Positions 8,704 through 17,486 are shown, numbered from the stretch's first letter. The stretch is 64,000 bases of DNA from Rhodoferax sp. GW822-FHT02A01 (GCF_038784515.1 NZ_CP152376.1:5422893-5486892), one strand, 5' to 3'. Notes: generated by a model not told the origin, from the sequence alone. Made by a program: numbers and translations.

Positions 8704-9714
8704 ATGCAATCTGTTCAAGGTATTTTGAAGGCATTCCGGCTGACCGGTTTGTGTGCAGCCATTGTGATGTCTACTTCTGCGCTCGCAGCAGACAAGATCA
8801 GCATCATTGTTGGCGGCTACGAAAAGCAAATCTATCTGCCGGCGAAGCTGGCAGAGGGTCTGGGCTACTTTCAGGCTGAAGGTCTGAATGTTGAGCTGCT
8901 CAACGAAGCATCCGGTGTGGACGCCGAAAACGAAATGCTTGCGGGTGCAGTCCAGGGGGTAGTTGGTTTCTACGACCACTGCGTGGACTTGCAGACCAAG
9001 GGCAAGTTCGTCGAATCGGTCGTTCAGTTCAGCCAGGCACCGGGCGAGGTTGAGCTGGTGTCTTCACGATACCCGAACGTTGCAAGCATGGCAGATTTGC
9101 GTGGCAAGAACCTGGGCGTTACCGGCCTGGGCTCTTCCACCAATTTCCTGACCCAATTCCTGATGGTCAAATCTGGCGTACCGCTGGGCGAATTCAGCAA
9201 CCTTCCGGTGGGCGCAGGTACAACCTTCATTGCCGCCATGCAGCAGGACAAGATCCAGGCTGGCATGACGACTGAGCCGACCATTTCTCGGATGCTCAAG
9301 TCTGGCGAGGCCCGGGTGCTGATTGACCTGCGAACATTGGAAAAAACCAAGCAGGCATTGGGAGGCCCTTACCCTGCTGCGTCCCTTTACATGGCCACGG
9401 ACTGGGTCGAGAAGAACAAGCCCACGGTGCAGAAACTGGCCAACGCTTTTGTCAAAACCCTGAAATTCATCAGCACCCACAGTGCGGCTGAAATCGCCGA
9501 CAAGATGCCCAAGGACTTCGTTGCTGCAGACCGCGATGGTTATATCAAGGCACTGGCCGATGGCAAGGGGATGTTCACCAGTGATGGTGTCATGCCAACG
9601 GGTGGACCCGAAACCGTACTGTCGGTGTTGTCGTCTTTTTCCAAAAATGTAAAAGGCAAAACGGTTGATTTGCAGAAGACCTACACCACCGAGTTCGTGA
9701 AAAATGCAAAGTGA
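8704..9714 (+). CDS. ABC transporter substrate-binding protein, SsuA/NMT1 type
   Basis: The first ATG, 12 bases after the porin stop, is at 8704 and gives 336 residues; TTG at 8692 is an in-frame alternative. A signal peptide ends at about ALAADK. The mature protein starts ISIIVGGYEKQIYLPAKLAE and has the SsuA/TauA/NMT1 fold: GYFQAEGLNVELL, GKNLGVTGLGSST and a C-terminal PETVLSVLSSF. Family members bind sulfonates, nitrate, pyrimidines or aromatic acids. A close paralogue is encoded at 11424-12434. The gene overlaps the ATPase gene by 11 bases. Substrate unknown; the two-component system and porin favour an organic anion. Confidence 0.88.
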   Translation: MQSVQGILKAFRLTGLCAAIVMSTSALAADKISIIVGGYEKQIYLPAKLAEGLGYFQAEGLNVELLNEASGVDAENEMLAGAVQGVVGFYDHCVDLQTKGKFVESVVQFSQAPGEVELVSSRYPNVASMADLRGKNLGVTGLGSSTNFLTQFLMVKSGVPLGEFSNLPVGAGTTFIAAMQQDKIQAGMTTEPTISRMLKSGEARVLIDLRTLEKTKQALGGPYPAASLYMATDWVEKNKPTVQKLANAFVKTLKFISTHSAAEIADKMPKDFVAADRDGYIKALADGKGMFTSDGVMPTGGPETVLSVLSSFSKNVKGKTVDLQKTYTTEFVKNAK

Positions 9715-10513
9715 ACCAGCTATCCAATTGATCAATGTCAGTCGACGCTTTGTCACGCCTGATGGCAAGTCAATGACGGCGCTGCGTGACTTCAACATGT
9801 CCGTGGCCCGAGGGGAATTTGTCGCGGTGGTGGGGCCCACCGGCTGCGGCAAATCCACCACGTTGAATCTCATCACCGGGCTGGCCACGCCGTCCAGTGG
9901 TGAGGTACGCATCAATGGCAGAGCCGTGAACGGAATAGACCCCAGCATTGGTTTTGCATTTCAGACCGATGCGCTGTTTCCCTGGCGAAGCGTGATTGAC
10001 AACGTGGCGGCTGGTCCGCTGTTTCGCAGTGTGCCCAGGAAGCAAGCGTATGAGAAGGCTCGCTTGTGGCTGGACCGTGTCAACCTTGGCGGCCACGAGT
10101 CCAAGTTTCCACACCAGCTTTCGGGCGGTATGCGCAAGCGTGTATCTCTGGCGCAGACTTTTATCAACGAGCCCGAGATTCTTTTGATGGACGAGCCGTT
10201 CTCAGCGCTGGATGTACAGACGCGTGTGCTGATGCATGAAGAGTTGCTCAAACTCTGGTCACAAGCCCGCGCATCGGTGGTATTTGTCACCCATGACTTG
10301 GAGGAAGCCATTGCTTTGGCTGACAAGGTCTATGTCTTGACGGCCGGACCCGCCGCGGTGAAGTCGGTTTACCCGGTTTCCTTGCCCAGACCGCGCGTGG
10401 TCAGCGAAATTCGCTACGAGCGGGCCTTTATCGATATTTCCCACACCATCTGGGAAGACTTGCGTGATGAAGTTCAACGTAGCGCGGTCCGAGAAGAAGC
10501 CTCCATTGCATAA
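9704..10513 (+). CDS. ABC transporter ATPase, SsuB/TauB/NrtD type
   Basis: This 269-residue ATPase powers the importer formed with the neighbouring binding protein and permease. Walker A is GPTGCGKST, the signature is LSGGMRKRVSLAQ, Walker B is ILLMDEPFSALD, and the switch histidine is in VFVTHDLEEAIALAD. The Q-loop region GFAFQTDALFPW is typical of the nitrate/sulfonate/taurine subfamily. The ATG lies inside the end of the binding-protein gene, so translation is coupled. Confidence 0.93.
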   Translation: MQSEPAIQLINVSRRFVTPDGKSMTALRDFNMSVARGEFVAVVGPTGCGKSTTLNLITGLATPSSGEVRINGRAVNGIDPSIGFAFQTDALFPWRSVIDNVAAGPLFRSVPRKQAYEKARLWLDRVNLGGHESKFPHQLSGGMRKRVSLAQTFINEPEILLMDEPFSALDVQTRVLMHEELLKLWSQARASVVFVTHDLEEAIALADKVYVLTAGPAAVKSVYPVSLPRPRVVSEIRYERAFIDISHTIWEDLRDEVQRSAVREEASIA

Positions 10514-10537
10514 AAGAACTCCCCAAATAAACCGCTC

Positions 10538-11413
10538 ATGACTGATACCTCCCTGACAGTCGGCATTGCTTTGCAAGCTGGCACTTCGGACGCCGAGATT
10601 GAACTGGCAGCCGCAAAGAAAATACGCCGCCGCACTCAGACCGTCTACTTTTGGCGATTCGCCATTTTGATTGTGTTCCTGGCGAGTTGGGAATGGCTTT
10701 CCCGCAGCAAGTTGATTGACGAGTTCTTCTACTCTCGACCTTCCACCATTTGGGAGCGGCTCTACGAATGGGCCACTGTCGGCACATCAGAAGGCCCACT
10801 CTGGTATCACCTGTGGGTAACGATGGAAGAATCGCTTCTGGGCTTTTTCACCGGCTCTGTTGCTGGCATTGTGGTTGGCATCGCGCTGGGCCGTAAGCGC
10901 ATGCTCTCGGATATTTTTTCGGTCTACATCAAGGTCATCAACTCAGTGCCGCGGGTGGTTCTTGCCCCGATTTTCATCATGATCTTTGGATTGGGGCTTT
11001 CTTCCAAGGTAGCGCTGTCTTTTGTGATGGTCTTTTTTGTGGTGTTCTCCAACGCCTTCCAGGGAGTGCGCGAATCGGACCGCAACTTGCTGGCCAACGC
11101 CCAGATCTTGGGTGCCAAGGGCTGGCAACTGACGCGCTCGGTGGTTATCCCCTCGGCGATGAGCTGGATCTTTGCCTCGTTGCATGTGAGCTTCGGATTT
11201 GCCATAGTTGGCGCAATCGTTGGTGAATTTGTCGGCTCACGCTATGGCATCGGCCTGCTCATCAACGTGGCCAAGGGTTCGTTTGATGCGTCCGGCATGT
11301 ATGCCGCAATCGTCATCATCATGGTGGTGGCATTAGCTGCCGAATACTTGATGACGGTACTGGAGAACCGGTTGGCCCGCTGGCGCCCAGCGCCATTGCT
11401 GGACACGCACTAG
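10538..11413 (+). CDS. ABC transporter permease, SsuC/TauC type
   Basis: The 291-residue protein has a charged N-terminal tail, a first membrane helix at about residues 40-60, and the BPD_transp_1 domain with about five further helices. The cytoplasmic EAA loop is visible as ANAQILGAKGWQLTRSVVIPSAM. It forms the membrane channel with the ATPase encoded 24 bases upstream. It is the last gene of the porin/SBP/ATPase/permease operon and ends 10 bases before the convergent second binding-protein gene. Confidence 0.92.
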   Translation: MTDTSLTVGIALQAGTSDAEIELAAAKKIRRRTQTVYFWRFAILIVFLASWEWLSRSKLIDEFFYSRPSTIWERLYEWATVGTSEGPLWYHLWVTMEESLLGFFTGSVAGIVVGIALGRKRMLSDIFSVYIKVINSVPRVVLAPIFIMIFGLGLSSKVALSFVMVFFVVFSNAFQGVRESDRNLLANAQILGAKGWQLTRSVVIPSAMSWIFASLHVSFGFAIVGAIVGEFVGSRYGIGLLINVAKGSFDASGMYAAIVIIMVVALAAEYLMTVLENRLARWRPAPLLDTH

Positions 11414-11423
11414 ATGGTACACG

Positions 11424-12434
11424 CTACTTGGCAGCGCTGACGAACTCACTGGTGAATGTCTTGGATAAGTCCACCGACTTGCCCTTGACGTTCTTGTTGA
11501 ATGCCGACAACACGGCAAGCACCGTTTCCGGCCCCCCTGAAGGCATTCGGCCATCAAGCGTAAACATGCTTTTTCCGTCTGCCAATGCCTGTATATAGCC
11601 ATCCCGGTCACCCACAAAAAAGTCCTTGGGCAGGTGTGCGGCGATTTCAGCGGCACTGTGGCTGTGGATAAACCTCAGTGTCTTTACCAGTGCATTGACC
11701 AGCTTCTGTACCGTGACCCGATTCCTTTGCACCCACCCGGTAGGCATATACAAGGAAGCCGCGGGATAAGTGCCGCCCAGCGCCGCCTTCGTGTTTTCGT
11801 TCACACGCATATCAACCAACACCCGAGCTTCGCCCGTTTTCAACAACCTGGAGATGGTGGGTTCTGTTGTCATACCAGCCTGTATCTGGTTGTTCTGCAT
11901 GGCGGTGATGAAGCTTTCTGCCGCACCCACCGGCAAGGTGCTGAACTCCCCCAGAGGAACGCCCGCCTTACCCATCAGATACTGGGTCAAAAATGTGGTG
12001 GAGGAACCAAGACCCGTCACACCTATGGTCTTGCCACGCAGCTGGGCCACCGATTTGATGCCCGGGTGCTTATTGGACACTAGCAGTACCTCACCCGGTG
12101 CCTGACTAAACTGCACCACTGACTGGACGAACTTGCCTTTGGTCTGAAGGTCGATACAGTGGTCATAAAAACCTATGACTCCTTGCACCGAGCCTGCCAG
12201 CATCACATCTTCGGCGTCAACACCGGAAGGTTCATTCAGCAGTTCAACTTCCACTCCCTCAGACTTGAAATAGCCCAAACTCTCAGCCAGTTTGGCCGGA
12301 AGGTAAATCTGCTTTTCGTAGCCACCCACCATGATGGCAACCTTTTCGGCTGCAAGTACCCTCAAAGGACTTAGTGTGAGCGCACCAAGTAGCATCGCAC
12401 GGCGGGTTGTCTCGGGTTGAATGCTGAAGTTCAT
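11424..12434 (-). CDS. second SsuA/NMT1-type substrate-binding protein, paralogue of the 8704 gene
   Basis: From the ATG at 12434 the protein has 336 residues, the same as its paralogue. The mature regions are nearly superimposable: IMVGGYEKQIYLPAKLAES, GFYDHCIDLQTKGKF and QFSQAPGEV recur almost unchanged. The N-terminus differs, with TTRRAMLLGALTLSP resembling a twin-arginine or lipoprotein-like leader rather than the Sec peptide of the first copy. It is transcribed on its own and convergent to the ABC operon, so it could be induced separately and share the same membrane components with a changed ligand range. Confidence 0.88.
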   Translation of the reverse strand: MNFSIQPETTRRAMLLGALTLSPLRVLAAEKVAIMVGGYEKQIYLPAKLAESLGYFKSEGVEVELLNEPSGVDAEDVMLAGSVQGVIGFYDHCIDLQTKGKFVQSVVQFSQAPGEVLLVSNKHPGIKSVAQLRGKTIGVTGLGSSTTFLTQYLMGKAGVPLGEFSTLPVGAAESFITAMQNNQIQAGMTTEPTISRLLKTGEARVLVDMRVNENTKAALGGTYPAASLYMPTGWVQRNRVTVQKLVNALVKTLRFIHSHSAAEIAAHLPKDFFVGDRDGYIQALADGKSMFTLDGRMPSGGPETVLAVLSAFNKNVKGKSVDLSKTFTSEFVSAAK

Positions 12435-12578
12435 GTCATCTTTGTATTGTGTCTGCCAACGTCCCTTCGGATTATGCAAACCAAGTTCAAAAAATGATAT
12501 GTGGATTGCCACAATCGGTGTCAAGCCACTGTCAACGAACTGCTGGCATTGCCGAAACGGGTACTTCCTGACACGATC

Positions 12579-12953
12579 TCATTGCGCTGGCTTCGAAAAG
12601 ATGTTCGCCAGACTGCCATCCGGATCACGTAGCAGCAACGACAGGTTGCCCCAAGGCATACGCGTCGTTGGCATGACAATTTCCGCGCCGGCGGCGGCCA
12701 TGCGGTCAGAAACGGCGTCCACGTCCTCGACCTGAAACTCCAGGATTGCAGATCGATTGGAAGCCGCAATGGCAGCCCCGGCGTTGAAGGTTCGAATCAG
12801 CTGCTCGGAGGAAATGGCCAGCACCACCCCTTCAAACCGTATTTCGGCAAACCCGTCGGCAAGACGCGTGGGTTCTATTCCAGACAGGTTTTGGTAGAAC
12901 GTTACGAGGCGCTCGAACGCATGGGTGACAAGACGGACAGATGCAAACTTCAT
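12579..12953 (-). CDS. VOC (glyoxalase/bleomycin-resistance fold) protein
   Basis: The ATG at 12953 gives 124 residues starting MKFASVRLVTHAFERLVTFYQ, the usual opening of VOC-fold proteins. Two beta-alpha-beta-beta-beta modules follow, the second beginning LEFQVEDVDAVSDRM and ending LSLLLRDPDGSLANIF. VOC enzymes include glyoxalase I, extradiol dioxygenases and antibiotic-binding proteins; nothing here fixes the reaction. It lies 37 bases downstream of the WYL regulator gene on the same strand and is probably co-transcribed with it. Confidence 0.85.
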   Translation of the reverse strand: MKFASVRLVTHAFERLVTFYQNLSGIEPTRLADGFAEIRFEGVVLAISSEQLIRTFNAGAAIAASNRSAILEFQVEDVDAVSDRMAAAGAEIVMPTTRMPWGNLSLLLRDPDGSLANIFSKPAQ

Positions 12954-12990
12954 ATTGGGCTCCAAGTTGAAAGAGCCTTGCAGCTTAGTC

Positions 12991-13707
12991 TCAGCTACTG
13001 TCAATTTCTGGCAGTATTGTCTGACCATTCATGGTTTGCGAGCGACGCCACGCCTTCAGCAGCTCCTGCCTGCTTTTGGGATAACGCACGCCGAGCAGCG
13101 CAACCTCGGTGATCCGGTCTGCGCGAAAGTTGCGAAATCCGTTGCGCAGTTCACACCAGCACATCAACACGCGCGCCTGGTCGAAATAGACAAGCGCAAA
13201 AGGCCAGACGGTGCGCTGCGTATTTGTTCCCGCCCCATCACTGTAGGCAATTTGAAGTTTGCTTTGTTGACGGATGGCCGCGCGCAAGAGGTCCGGGGCT
13301 ACTGCATGGAGCGGGATCTCTTTTCCCGCGCCGATCAGCAAGGCCGACTCCTGCAACTCCCGACGCAGATCCGGTGGCAGTACGGCCGCAATCTTGGCCA
13401 GGGTGCTCAATGCCCCGTTGGCCAGCGTTCGGTCACCGCGGTCGGCAACCCAGCGCATCCCAAGCACCAACGCGTCAAGCTCTTCGGAGGCAAACATCAA
13501 GGGCGGGAGCATGAAGCCCGGCTTCATGACATACCCAACCCCGACCGCCCCCTCGATGCCAGCGCCCTGCGCTTGAAGACTGGCGATGTCGCGATACAGT
13601 GTGCGGATGCTGACACCCATTTCGGCGGCCAGGGTCTGTGCGCTCACCGGTCGCCGGTGGCGTCGCAGAACCTGCAACAGAGCTAGAAGACGTTCGGATC
13701 GGGACAT
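12991..13707 (-). CDS. YafY/DeoR-type HTH regulator with WYL domain
   Basis: Starting at MSRSERLLALL (13707) the protein has 238 residues. The N-terminal HTH_11 domain reads VSAQTLAAEMGVSIRTLYRDIASLQAQG, and a WYL-type effector domain follows (LQIAYSDGAG, then WPFALVYFDQARVLMCWCELRNGFRNFRADRI). WYL proteins of this class regulate their own or adjacent genes, sometimes in response to nucleic-acid or metabolite ligands. The VOC gene directly downstream is the obvious candidate target. The Tyr of the WYL motif is replaced by other residues here, as often happens in YafY members. Confidence 0.88.
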   Translation of the reverse strand: MSRSERLLALLQVLRRHRRPVSAQTLAAEMGVSIRTLYRDIASLQAQGAGIEGAVGVGYVMKPGFMLPPLMFASEELDALVLGMRWVADRGDRTLANGALSTLAKIAAVLPPDLRRELQESALLIGAGKEIPLHAVAPDLLRAAIRQQSKLQIAYSDGAGTNTQRTVWPFALVYFDQARVLMCWCELRNGFRNFRADRITEVALLGVRYPKSRQELLKAWRRSQTMNGQTILPEIDSS

Positions 13708-13775
13708 GCCACGATCATATGCACTGAGCCACTGGCGGGCACGCAAGGGTCCGCGACTGATTTACCCTACACCCC

Positions 13776-14372
13776 ATGCCCCAATCCCTTTCATCCACCG
13801 TCGAGAGCGAACTGCTCATCAAGAAAAGCCGCTTCATCGGCTGTGTGCAACCGGTGCCCGACCGCGCAGCCGCGCAGGCCATTGTTGCCAGCCTCAAAGC
13901 GCAGCATCCCGGTGCGGCACACGTCTGCTGGGCGTTGATGGCGGGGGGACACTCGGCTGCGGTGGATGATGGAGAGCCCAGTGGCACGGCAGGAAAACCC
14001 ATGCTGGAAGTGCTTCGCCACCAGGACCTGGAGGGCGTGCTGGCGACCGTGGTGCGCTACTACGGTGGCATCCAGTTGGGAGCAGGTGGCCTGGTGCGGG
14101 CCTATACCGATTGCGTGGCGCAGGCGCTGAAGAACGCCGTCAGGGTTCCCATTGTCAAGAGCAAGACGCTGCACTGTGCCGTGCCCTATGCACTGGAGGG
14201 CATGCTGCGCCGGGAGATCGAAGCAGCCGGTGGTGCCCTATTAGACGTGCAGCACAGTGGCGATGTCGAGTTTGCGTTCAGTCTGGCAGAAACTTCAGCG
14301 GATGCCCTGGTGGCCCATTTGAATGAAGCGGGGCAAGGCCGCATTGCCTGGCGGGACGCCAACGCGTCATGA
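13776..14372 (+). CDS. UPF0029/IMPACT-family protein YigZ
   Basis: The 198-residue protein has the IMPACT N-terminal domain: KKSRFIGCVQPV at about residue 19, then HVCWALMAGG, DDGEPSGTAGKPML and VVRYYGGIQLGAGGLVRAY, the signature of the family. A smaller C-terminal DUF1949 domain follows (from about residue 135). The bacterial role is unsettled; the fold is related to translation-factor domains and a nucleic-acid-binding function has been proposed. It stands alone and converges on cobA with a 6-base overlap of the two stop regions. Confidence 0.93.
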   Translation: MPQSLSSTVESELLIKKSRFIGCVQPVPDRAAAQAIVASLKAQHPGAAHVCWALMAGGHSAAVDDGEPSGTAGKPMLEVLRHQDLEGVLATVVRYYGGIQLGAGGLVRAYTDCVAQALKNAVRVPIVKSKTLHCAVPYALEGMLRREIEAAGGALLDVQHSGDVEFAFSLAETSADALVAHLNEAGQGRIAWRDANAS

Positions 14373-15131
14373 CAGCCCAGGTGCGGTCAAGTGCGCCAGT
14401 GTCACCACCTTGCCGATGACCAGCAAGGTTGGCGGTTTGACCGCATGGGTCTTGGCCGTTTGCGGCAGCTCGCACAGGCGCGTGGTCCAGATCTTCTGCT
14501 GCGGCCAGGTGGCGCGATAGATCAGTGCGGCGGGTGTCTGCGCATCCAGGCCCGCAGCCTGCAGTTCGCGCGCTATCACTTCCAGTCCGGTGACGCCCAT
14601 GTAGATCACGATGGTCTGATTGGGTTGCGCCAGCGCTTTCCAGTTCAGGTCGATGCTGTGGTCCTTGAGGTGTCCCGTCACGAAGACGCAGCTCTGCGCC
14701 AGGTCCCGGTGTGTCAGTGGAAAGCCAAATCCTGCCGCAGCCCCCAGGGCCGCAGTAATGCCCGGCACGATTTCCACCTCGATGGCGTTCTGCACCAGCA
14801 CGTCCAGTTCCTCACCGCCCCGGCCAAAGACAAACGGGTCGCCGCCTTTGAGGCGCACCACCCGCTTGCCCCACTTGGCCTTGTCCACCAGCAACTGGCA
14901 GATTTCTTCCTGCGACAGGGTGTGGTTGCGCGCAGCCTTGCCCACGTAGATGCATTCGCAATCCGCAGGCGCCAGCTCCACAATGCCGGGCCCCACCAGG
15001 TTGTCATAGACCAGCACCTCGGCCATCTGCAAACGCCGCAGGGCGCGCAGGGTCAGCAGCTCACGGTCGCCCGGTCCGGCGCCCACCAATGACACCGTGC
15101 CCGGTGCCTGTTCCGACAATCCGCTGATCAT
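14367..15131 (-). CDS. cobA: uroporphyrinogen-III C-methyltransferase (SUMT)
   Basis: CobA transfers two methyl groups from S-adenosylmethionine to uroporphyrinogen III, giving precorrin-2, the entry step to cobalamin and siroheme. The ATG at 15131 overlaps the ferredoxin stop (ATGA) and gives 254 residues, the single-domain length. Visible motifs are VSLVGAGPGDRELLTLRAL near residue 13, LVYDNLVGPGI, VVRLKGGDPFVFGRGGEE, the central VPGITAALGAAA, and GFPLTHRDLA. It is the last gene of the cobalamin operon and converges on the UPF0029 gene. Confidence 0.96.
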   Translation of the reverse strand: MISGLSEQAPGTVSLVGAGPGDRELLTLRALRRLQMAEVLVYDNLVGPGIVELAPADCECIYVGKAARNHTLSQEEICQLLVDKAKWGKRVVRLKGGDPFVFGRGGEELDVLVQNAIEVEIVPGITAALGAAAGFGFPLTHRDLAQSCVFVTGHLKDHSIDLNWKALAQPNQTIVIYMGVTGLEVIARELQAAGLDAQTPAALIYRATWPQQKIWTTRLCELPQTAKTHAVKPPTLLVIGKVVTLAHLTAPGLS

Positions 15132-15466
15132 GCTTGTGGCCCTTGGTGAAACACGAGGTCCTGCACCACACGTCCATGCACCAGATGCTCCTCGACGATG
15201 CGGTCCATATTGACGTCCGTCACGTTGTAGTACCAGGTGCCATCGGGCTGCACGCACATCACCGGCCCCCCCTTGCAGGCAGCAAAGCAGTTCACGCGGC
15301 TGCGTTTGACGCGCAGCTCACCTTCGTGCACGCCCGCTGCCTTGAACTTGTCGCCCAGGCTGTCAAACAAGGCCTGCGATGCGCCGTCTTCGGTGCAACG
15401 CGGGCCGGTGCACACCAGCAAATGGCGCTTGTACGCCGCGATCTTGGGTTTCTGCAACTCACTCAT
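15128..15466 (-). CDS. thioredoxin-like (2Fe-2S) ferredoxin of the cobalamin operon
   Basis: The ATG at 15466 overlaps the cobJ stop by ATGA and gives 112 residues. Five cysteines are visible: Cys19 and Cys24 in LVCTGPRCTEDG, and Cys60, Cys64 and Cys71 in NCFAACKGGPVMCV. This is the pattern of thioredoxin-fold [2Fe-2S] ferredoxins often found in cob/cbi operons. Its role is probably to feed electrons to a corrin-ring step, such as ring contraction next to CobJ, or to cobalt reduction; this is inferred from location. ATGA overlaps on both sides show tight translational coupling with cobJ and cobA. Confidence 0.85.
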   Translation of the reverse strand: MSELQKPKIAAYKRHLLVCTGPRCTEDGASQALFDSLGDKFKAAGVHEGELRVKRSRVNCFAACKGGPVMCVQPDGTWYYNVTDVNMDRIVEEHLVHGRVVQDLVFHQGPQA

Positions 15467-16449
15467 TCCGTTCCTTCTTGCTCGGCAGGCAGTGCTTCTT
15501 CCACTTCCTGCGGCGTGCTCAGCACCCATTCAATATAGTCCTGCGGCAGACCGTGCCGGGTTGCCAGACTCAGCGTGCTGGCGCCCTCCAGATAGTCCAG
15601 GCGCAGATTCTCCATCCAGCCCAGCAGACCTGTGGACAGCGAGCGCCCGGCCTTTTCACCGACGCGGGTACTGCCGCCATCGTCCAGATCATATTTGTTG
15701 GCATAGCCGCGCGGCGTGACCATCAATCCATGCTGCACAAAAGTGTGGCTATTGCCGATCAGCACGGTGGTGAGCATACCGATGTCGCACTCGCTCATTT
15801 TGTCCAGCGTGGTGAACTCGATGCGCTCGCGCCGCCGGTAGGCCGACTTGACCACGGCCACCGGCGTGTCCGGCCTGCGGTGGCGCAGAAACAGCGCCTG
15901 CGCCTGCACGATCTGCTGAGTGCGCCTGCCGCTCTTGGGGTTGTAGAGCGCCACCACAAAGTCCGCAGCAGCCACGGCATCCAGCCGCCGCGCAATCACC
16001 GGCCAGGGCGTGAGCAGGTCACTGAGCGAGATGGAACAGAAGTCGTGCGTGAGCGGAGCACCCACCAGCGCTGCACAGGCGTTGATGGCAGAAGCCCCCG
16101 GCACCACTTCCACTGCCACGTCCGTCTCTGGAGTCCAGCCCGCCTGAAACAGCATTTCATACGTCGGCCCAGCCATGCCGTACACGCCGGCATCGCCGCT
16201 GGAGATCAGCGCCACCTTCTTGCCCTCGCGGGCACTGGCCAGCGCATGCACCGCACGGTCCAGCTCCTCGGTCATACCCTTGCGCACCACCTCCTTGCCT
16301 TCCAGCAAGTCAGCCACCAGCTTGATGTAGGTGACGTAGCCGACCACCACGTCAGCCTCGGCAATGGCGGCGCGGGCCCGGTGGGTCATGTGGTCATGGC
16401 TGCCCGGACCAATGCCGACCAGCATGATCTTGCCCTGCGTCTCGCTCAT
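15463..16449 (-). CDS. cobJ: precorrin-3B C17-methyltransferase (CobJ/CbiH) with C-terminal extension
   Basis: The enzyme methylates C17 and drives ring contraction of the corrin macrocycle. The methyltransferase core covers about residues 8-250: MLVGIGPGSHDHMTHRA, ADVVVGYVTYIKL, KVALISSGDAGVYGMAG, VEVVPGASAINACAA, FVVALYNPKS and VLIGNSHTF. Single-domain CobJ is about 250 residues; this one has 328. The extra tail of about 70 residues (around GLLGWMENLRLDYLEGAS) has no cysteine, so it is not the Fe-S domain fused to CbiH60-type enzymes. The (2Fe-2S) ferredoxin gene is directly downstream. Starts by ATGA overlap with cbtA. Confidence 0.94.
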   Translation of the reverse strand: MSETQGKIMLVGIGPGSHDHMTHRARAAIAEADVVVGYVTYIKLVADLLEGKEVVRKGMTEELDRAVHALASAREGKKVALISSGDAGVYGMAGPTYEMLFQAGWTPETDVAVEVVPGASAINACAALVGAPLTHDFCSISLSDLLTPWPVIARRLDAVAAADFVVALYNPKSGRRTQQIVQAQALFLRHRRPDTPVAVVKSAYRRRERIEFTTLDKMSECDIGMLTTVLIGNSHTFVQHGLMVTPRGYANKYDLDDGGSTRVGEKAGRSLSTGLLGWMENLRLDYLEGASTLSLATRHGLPQDYIEWVLSTPQEVEEALPAEQEGTE

Positions 16450-17270
16450 TGTGAGGCTCCCATTTCCCCGGTAAGGCGCGTCGATTGGCCGCCTGAGATG
16501 TCAGCCAGCACAGGCCGCAGCCAGCGCTGGAACGCCGGGGCGGCGACCAGCCCCATGCTGCCCCAGAACGACAGCGACACCCAGGTCGTCGCCCACACGA
16601 ACTGGTCTGCCAGTTGCGCCAGCGCCGCATGCGCCGTGGCGTCATAGCCGGCCAGGGCATCACCCTGCAATTGCGGCGCTCCCACAACAAACGGCACTGC
16701 GAGTAGCACGACTGCCACGGCCCAGCGCCAGCGCGCGCGGGCAAATCCGGCAATGGCGCACGCCATGCAGGCGCTGCCCACCGCCAACAGCCACCAGAGT
16801 TGGCGCGCATGCAGCGATGCGGCCTGCATGCCGGGCACCTCGGCCGGCAAGCCCAGCGTGGGCCAGAGATGAAAACTAAGCCACCCCGCTACGGCCACCA
16901 GTCCGGCCAGGGCGCGCGAGCCCAGGGCCGCGCCGCGCTTGAGGTGCCAGATGCCCATGACCACAAACATCAGCAATGCCATGCTGAATGCGTGCAACAC
17001 GTTGGCAACCCAGGTCCAGGTGGTGCGCTCGGCGCCGTTTTGCGGCTCCCACGCTGCGGCATCGTGTTCATGCTCGTGCGCCGTTGCCATGCTGGCATGG
17101 GCAGGCGCTTCGACCGCGTCGTGAACCTGCGGCGCATCTGCCTTTTGCTCCTCGAACGCTTCCGCTGCCAGGATCAGCGGTGCTGCCTGCCAGTGCTGCA
17201 CGCCGGTCTGCACCGAGCCGACCAGCAGGGCCGTGCCCAGTGCCGCCCAAATCAAGCGATGAAAAATCAT
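16446..17270 (-). CDS. cbtA: CbtA, predicted cobalt transporter subunit
   Basis: This 274-residue membrane protein has about six hydrophobic segments. After the first helix lies a periplasmic-type loop rich in His, Asp and Glu (ATAHEHEHDAAAW) that could collect metal. This matches the CbtA family, predicted from B12-riboswitch-controlled operons to import Co2+ together with the small partner CbtB, whose gene is directly upstream. Location between CbiG and CobJ genes supports cobalt supply for corrin synthesis. Overlaps cobJ by ATGA. Transport by CbtAB is a family-level prediction, not something visible in the sequence. Confidence 0.9.
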   Translation of the reverse strand: MIFHRLIWAALGTALLVGSVQTGVQHWQAAPLILAAEAFEEQKADAPQVHDAVEAPAHASMATAHEHEHDAAAWEPQNGAERTTWTWVANVLHAFSMALLMFVVMGIWHLKRGAALGSRALAGLVAVAGWLSFHLWPTLGLPAEVPGMQAASLHARQLWWLLAVGSACMACAIAGFARARWRWAVAVVLLAVPFVVGAPQLQGDALAGYDATAHAALAQLADQFVWATTWVSLSFWGSMGLVAAPAFQRWLRPVLADISGGQSTRLTGEMGASQ

Positions 17271-17294
17271 GGAGGTCTCCAGCGGGTGGGTGAA

Positions 17295-17486
17295 TCAATG
17301 GCAGGGTTTGACGGTGATGTGGCGCACGTCGTGCGCAGCGTTGTGCGCAAACGGACTCTCGGCGAAGGCCACGCCATAGAGCACCACCATGCCCAGCAGT
17401 GCGCCTGCTGCCAGTTGCAGCATCAGGCTGCGGATGGCACTGGTGCTGTGGCCGATGGAGAGAGGGGAAGTTGCGGAAGAGGTCAT
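17295..17486 (-). CDS. cbtB: CbtB, small cobalt transporter subunit
   Basis: Starting at MTSSATSPLSIGHS (17486) the protein has 63 residues: a short N-terminal tail, one membrane helix (about residues 20-42) and a C-terminus with the CbtB histidine signature (HNAAHDVRHITVKPCH). It begins two bases after the cobE/CbiG-C stop and lies 24 bases before cbtA. CbtB is thought to offer the His-rich tail as a metal ligand for CbtA. Confidence 0.92.
   Translation of the reverse strand: MTSSATSPLSIGHSTSAIRSLMLQLAAGALLGMVVLYGVAFAESPFAHNAAHDVRHITVKPCH

Noticed and set aside
15379..16647. 422-codon plus-strand frame inside the cobalamin operon
   Set aside because: It is antisense to cobJ and cbtA, His/Gln/Arg-rich, and a typical shadow in GC-rich DNA; the same holds for 18915-20363 and 20866-22491.
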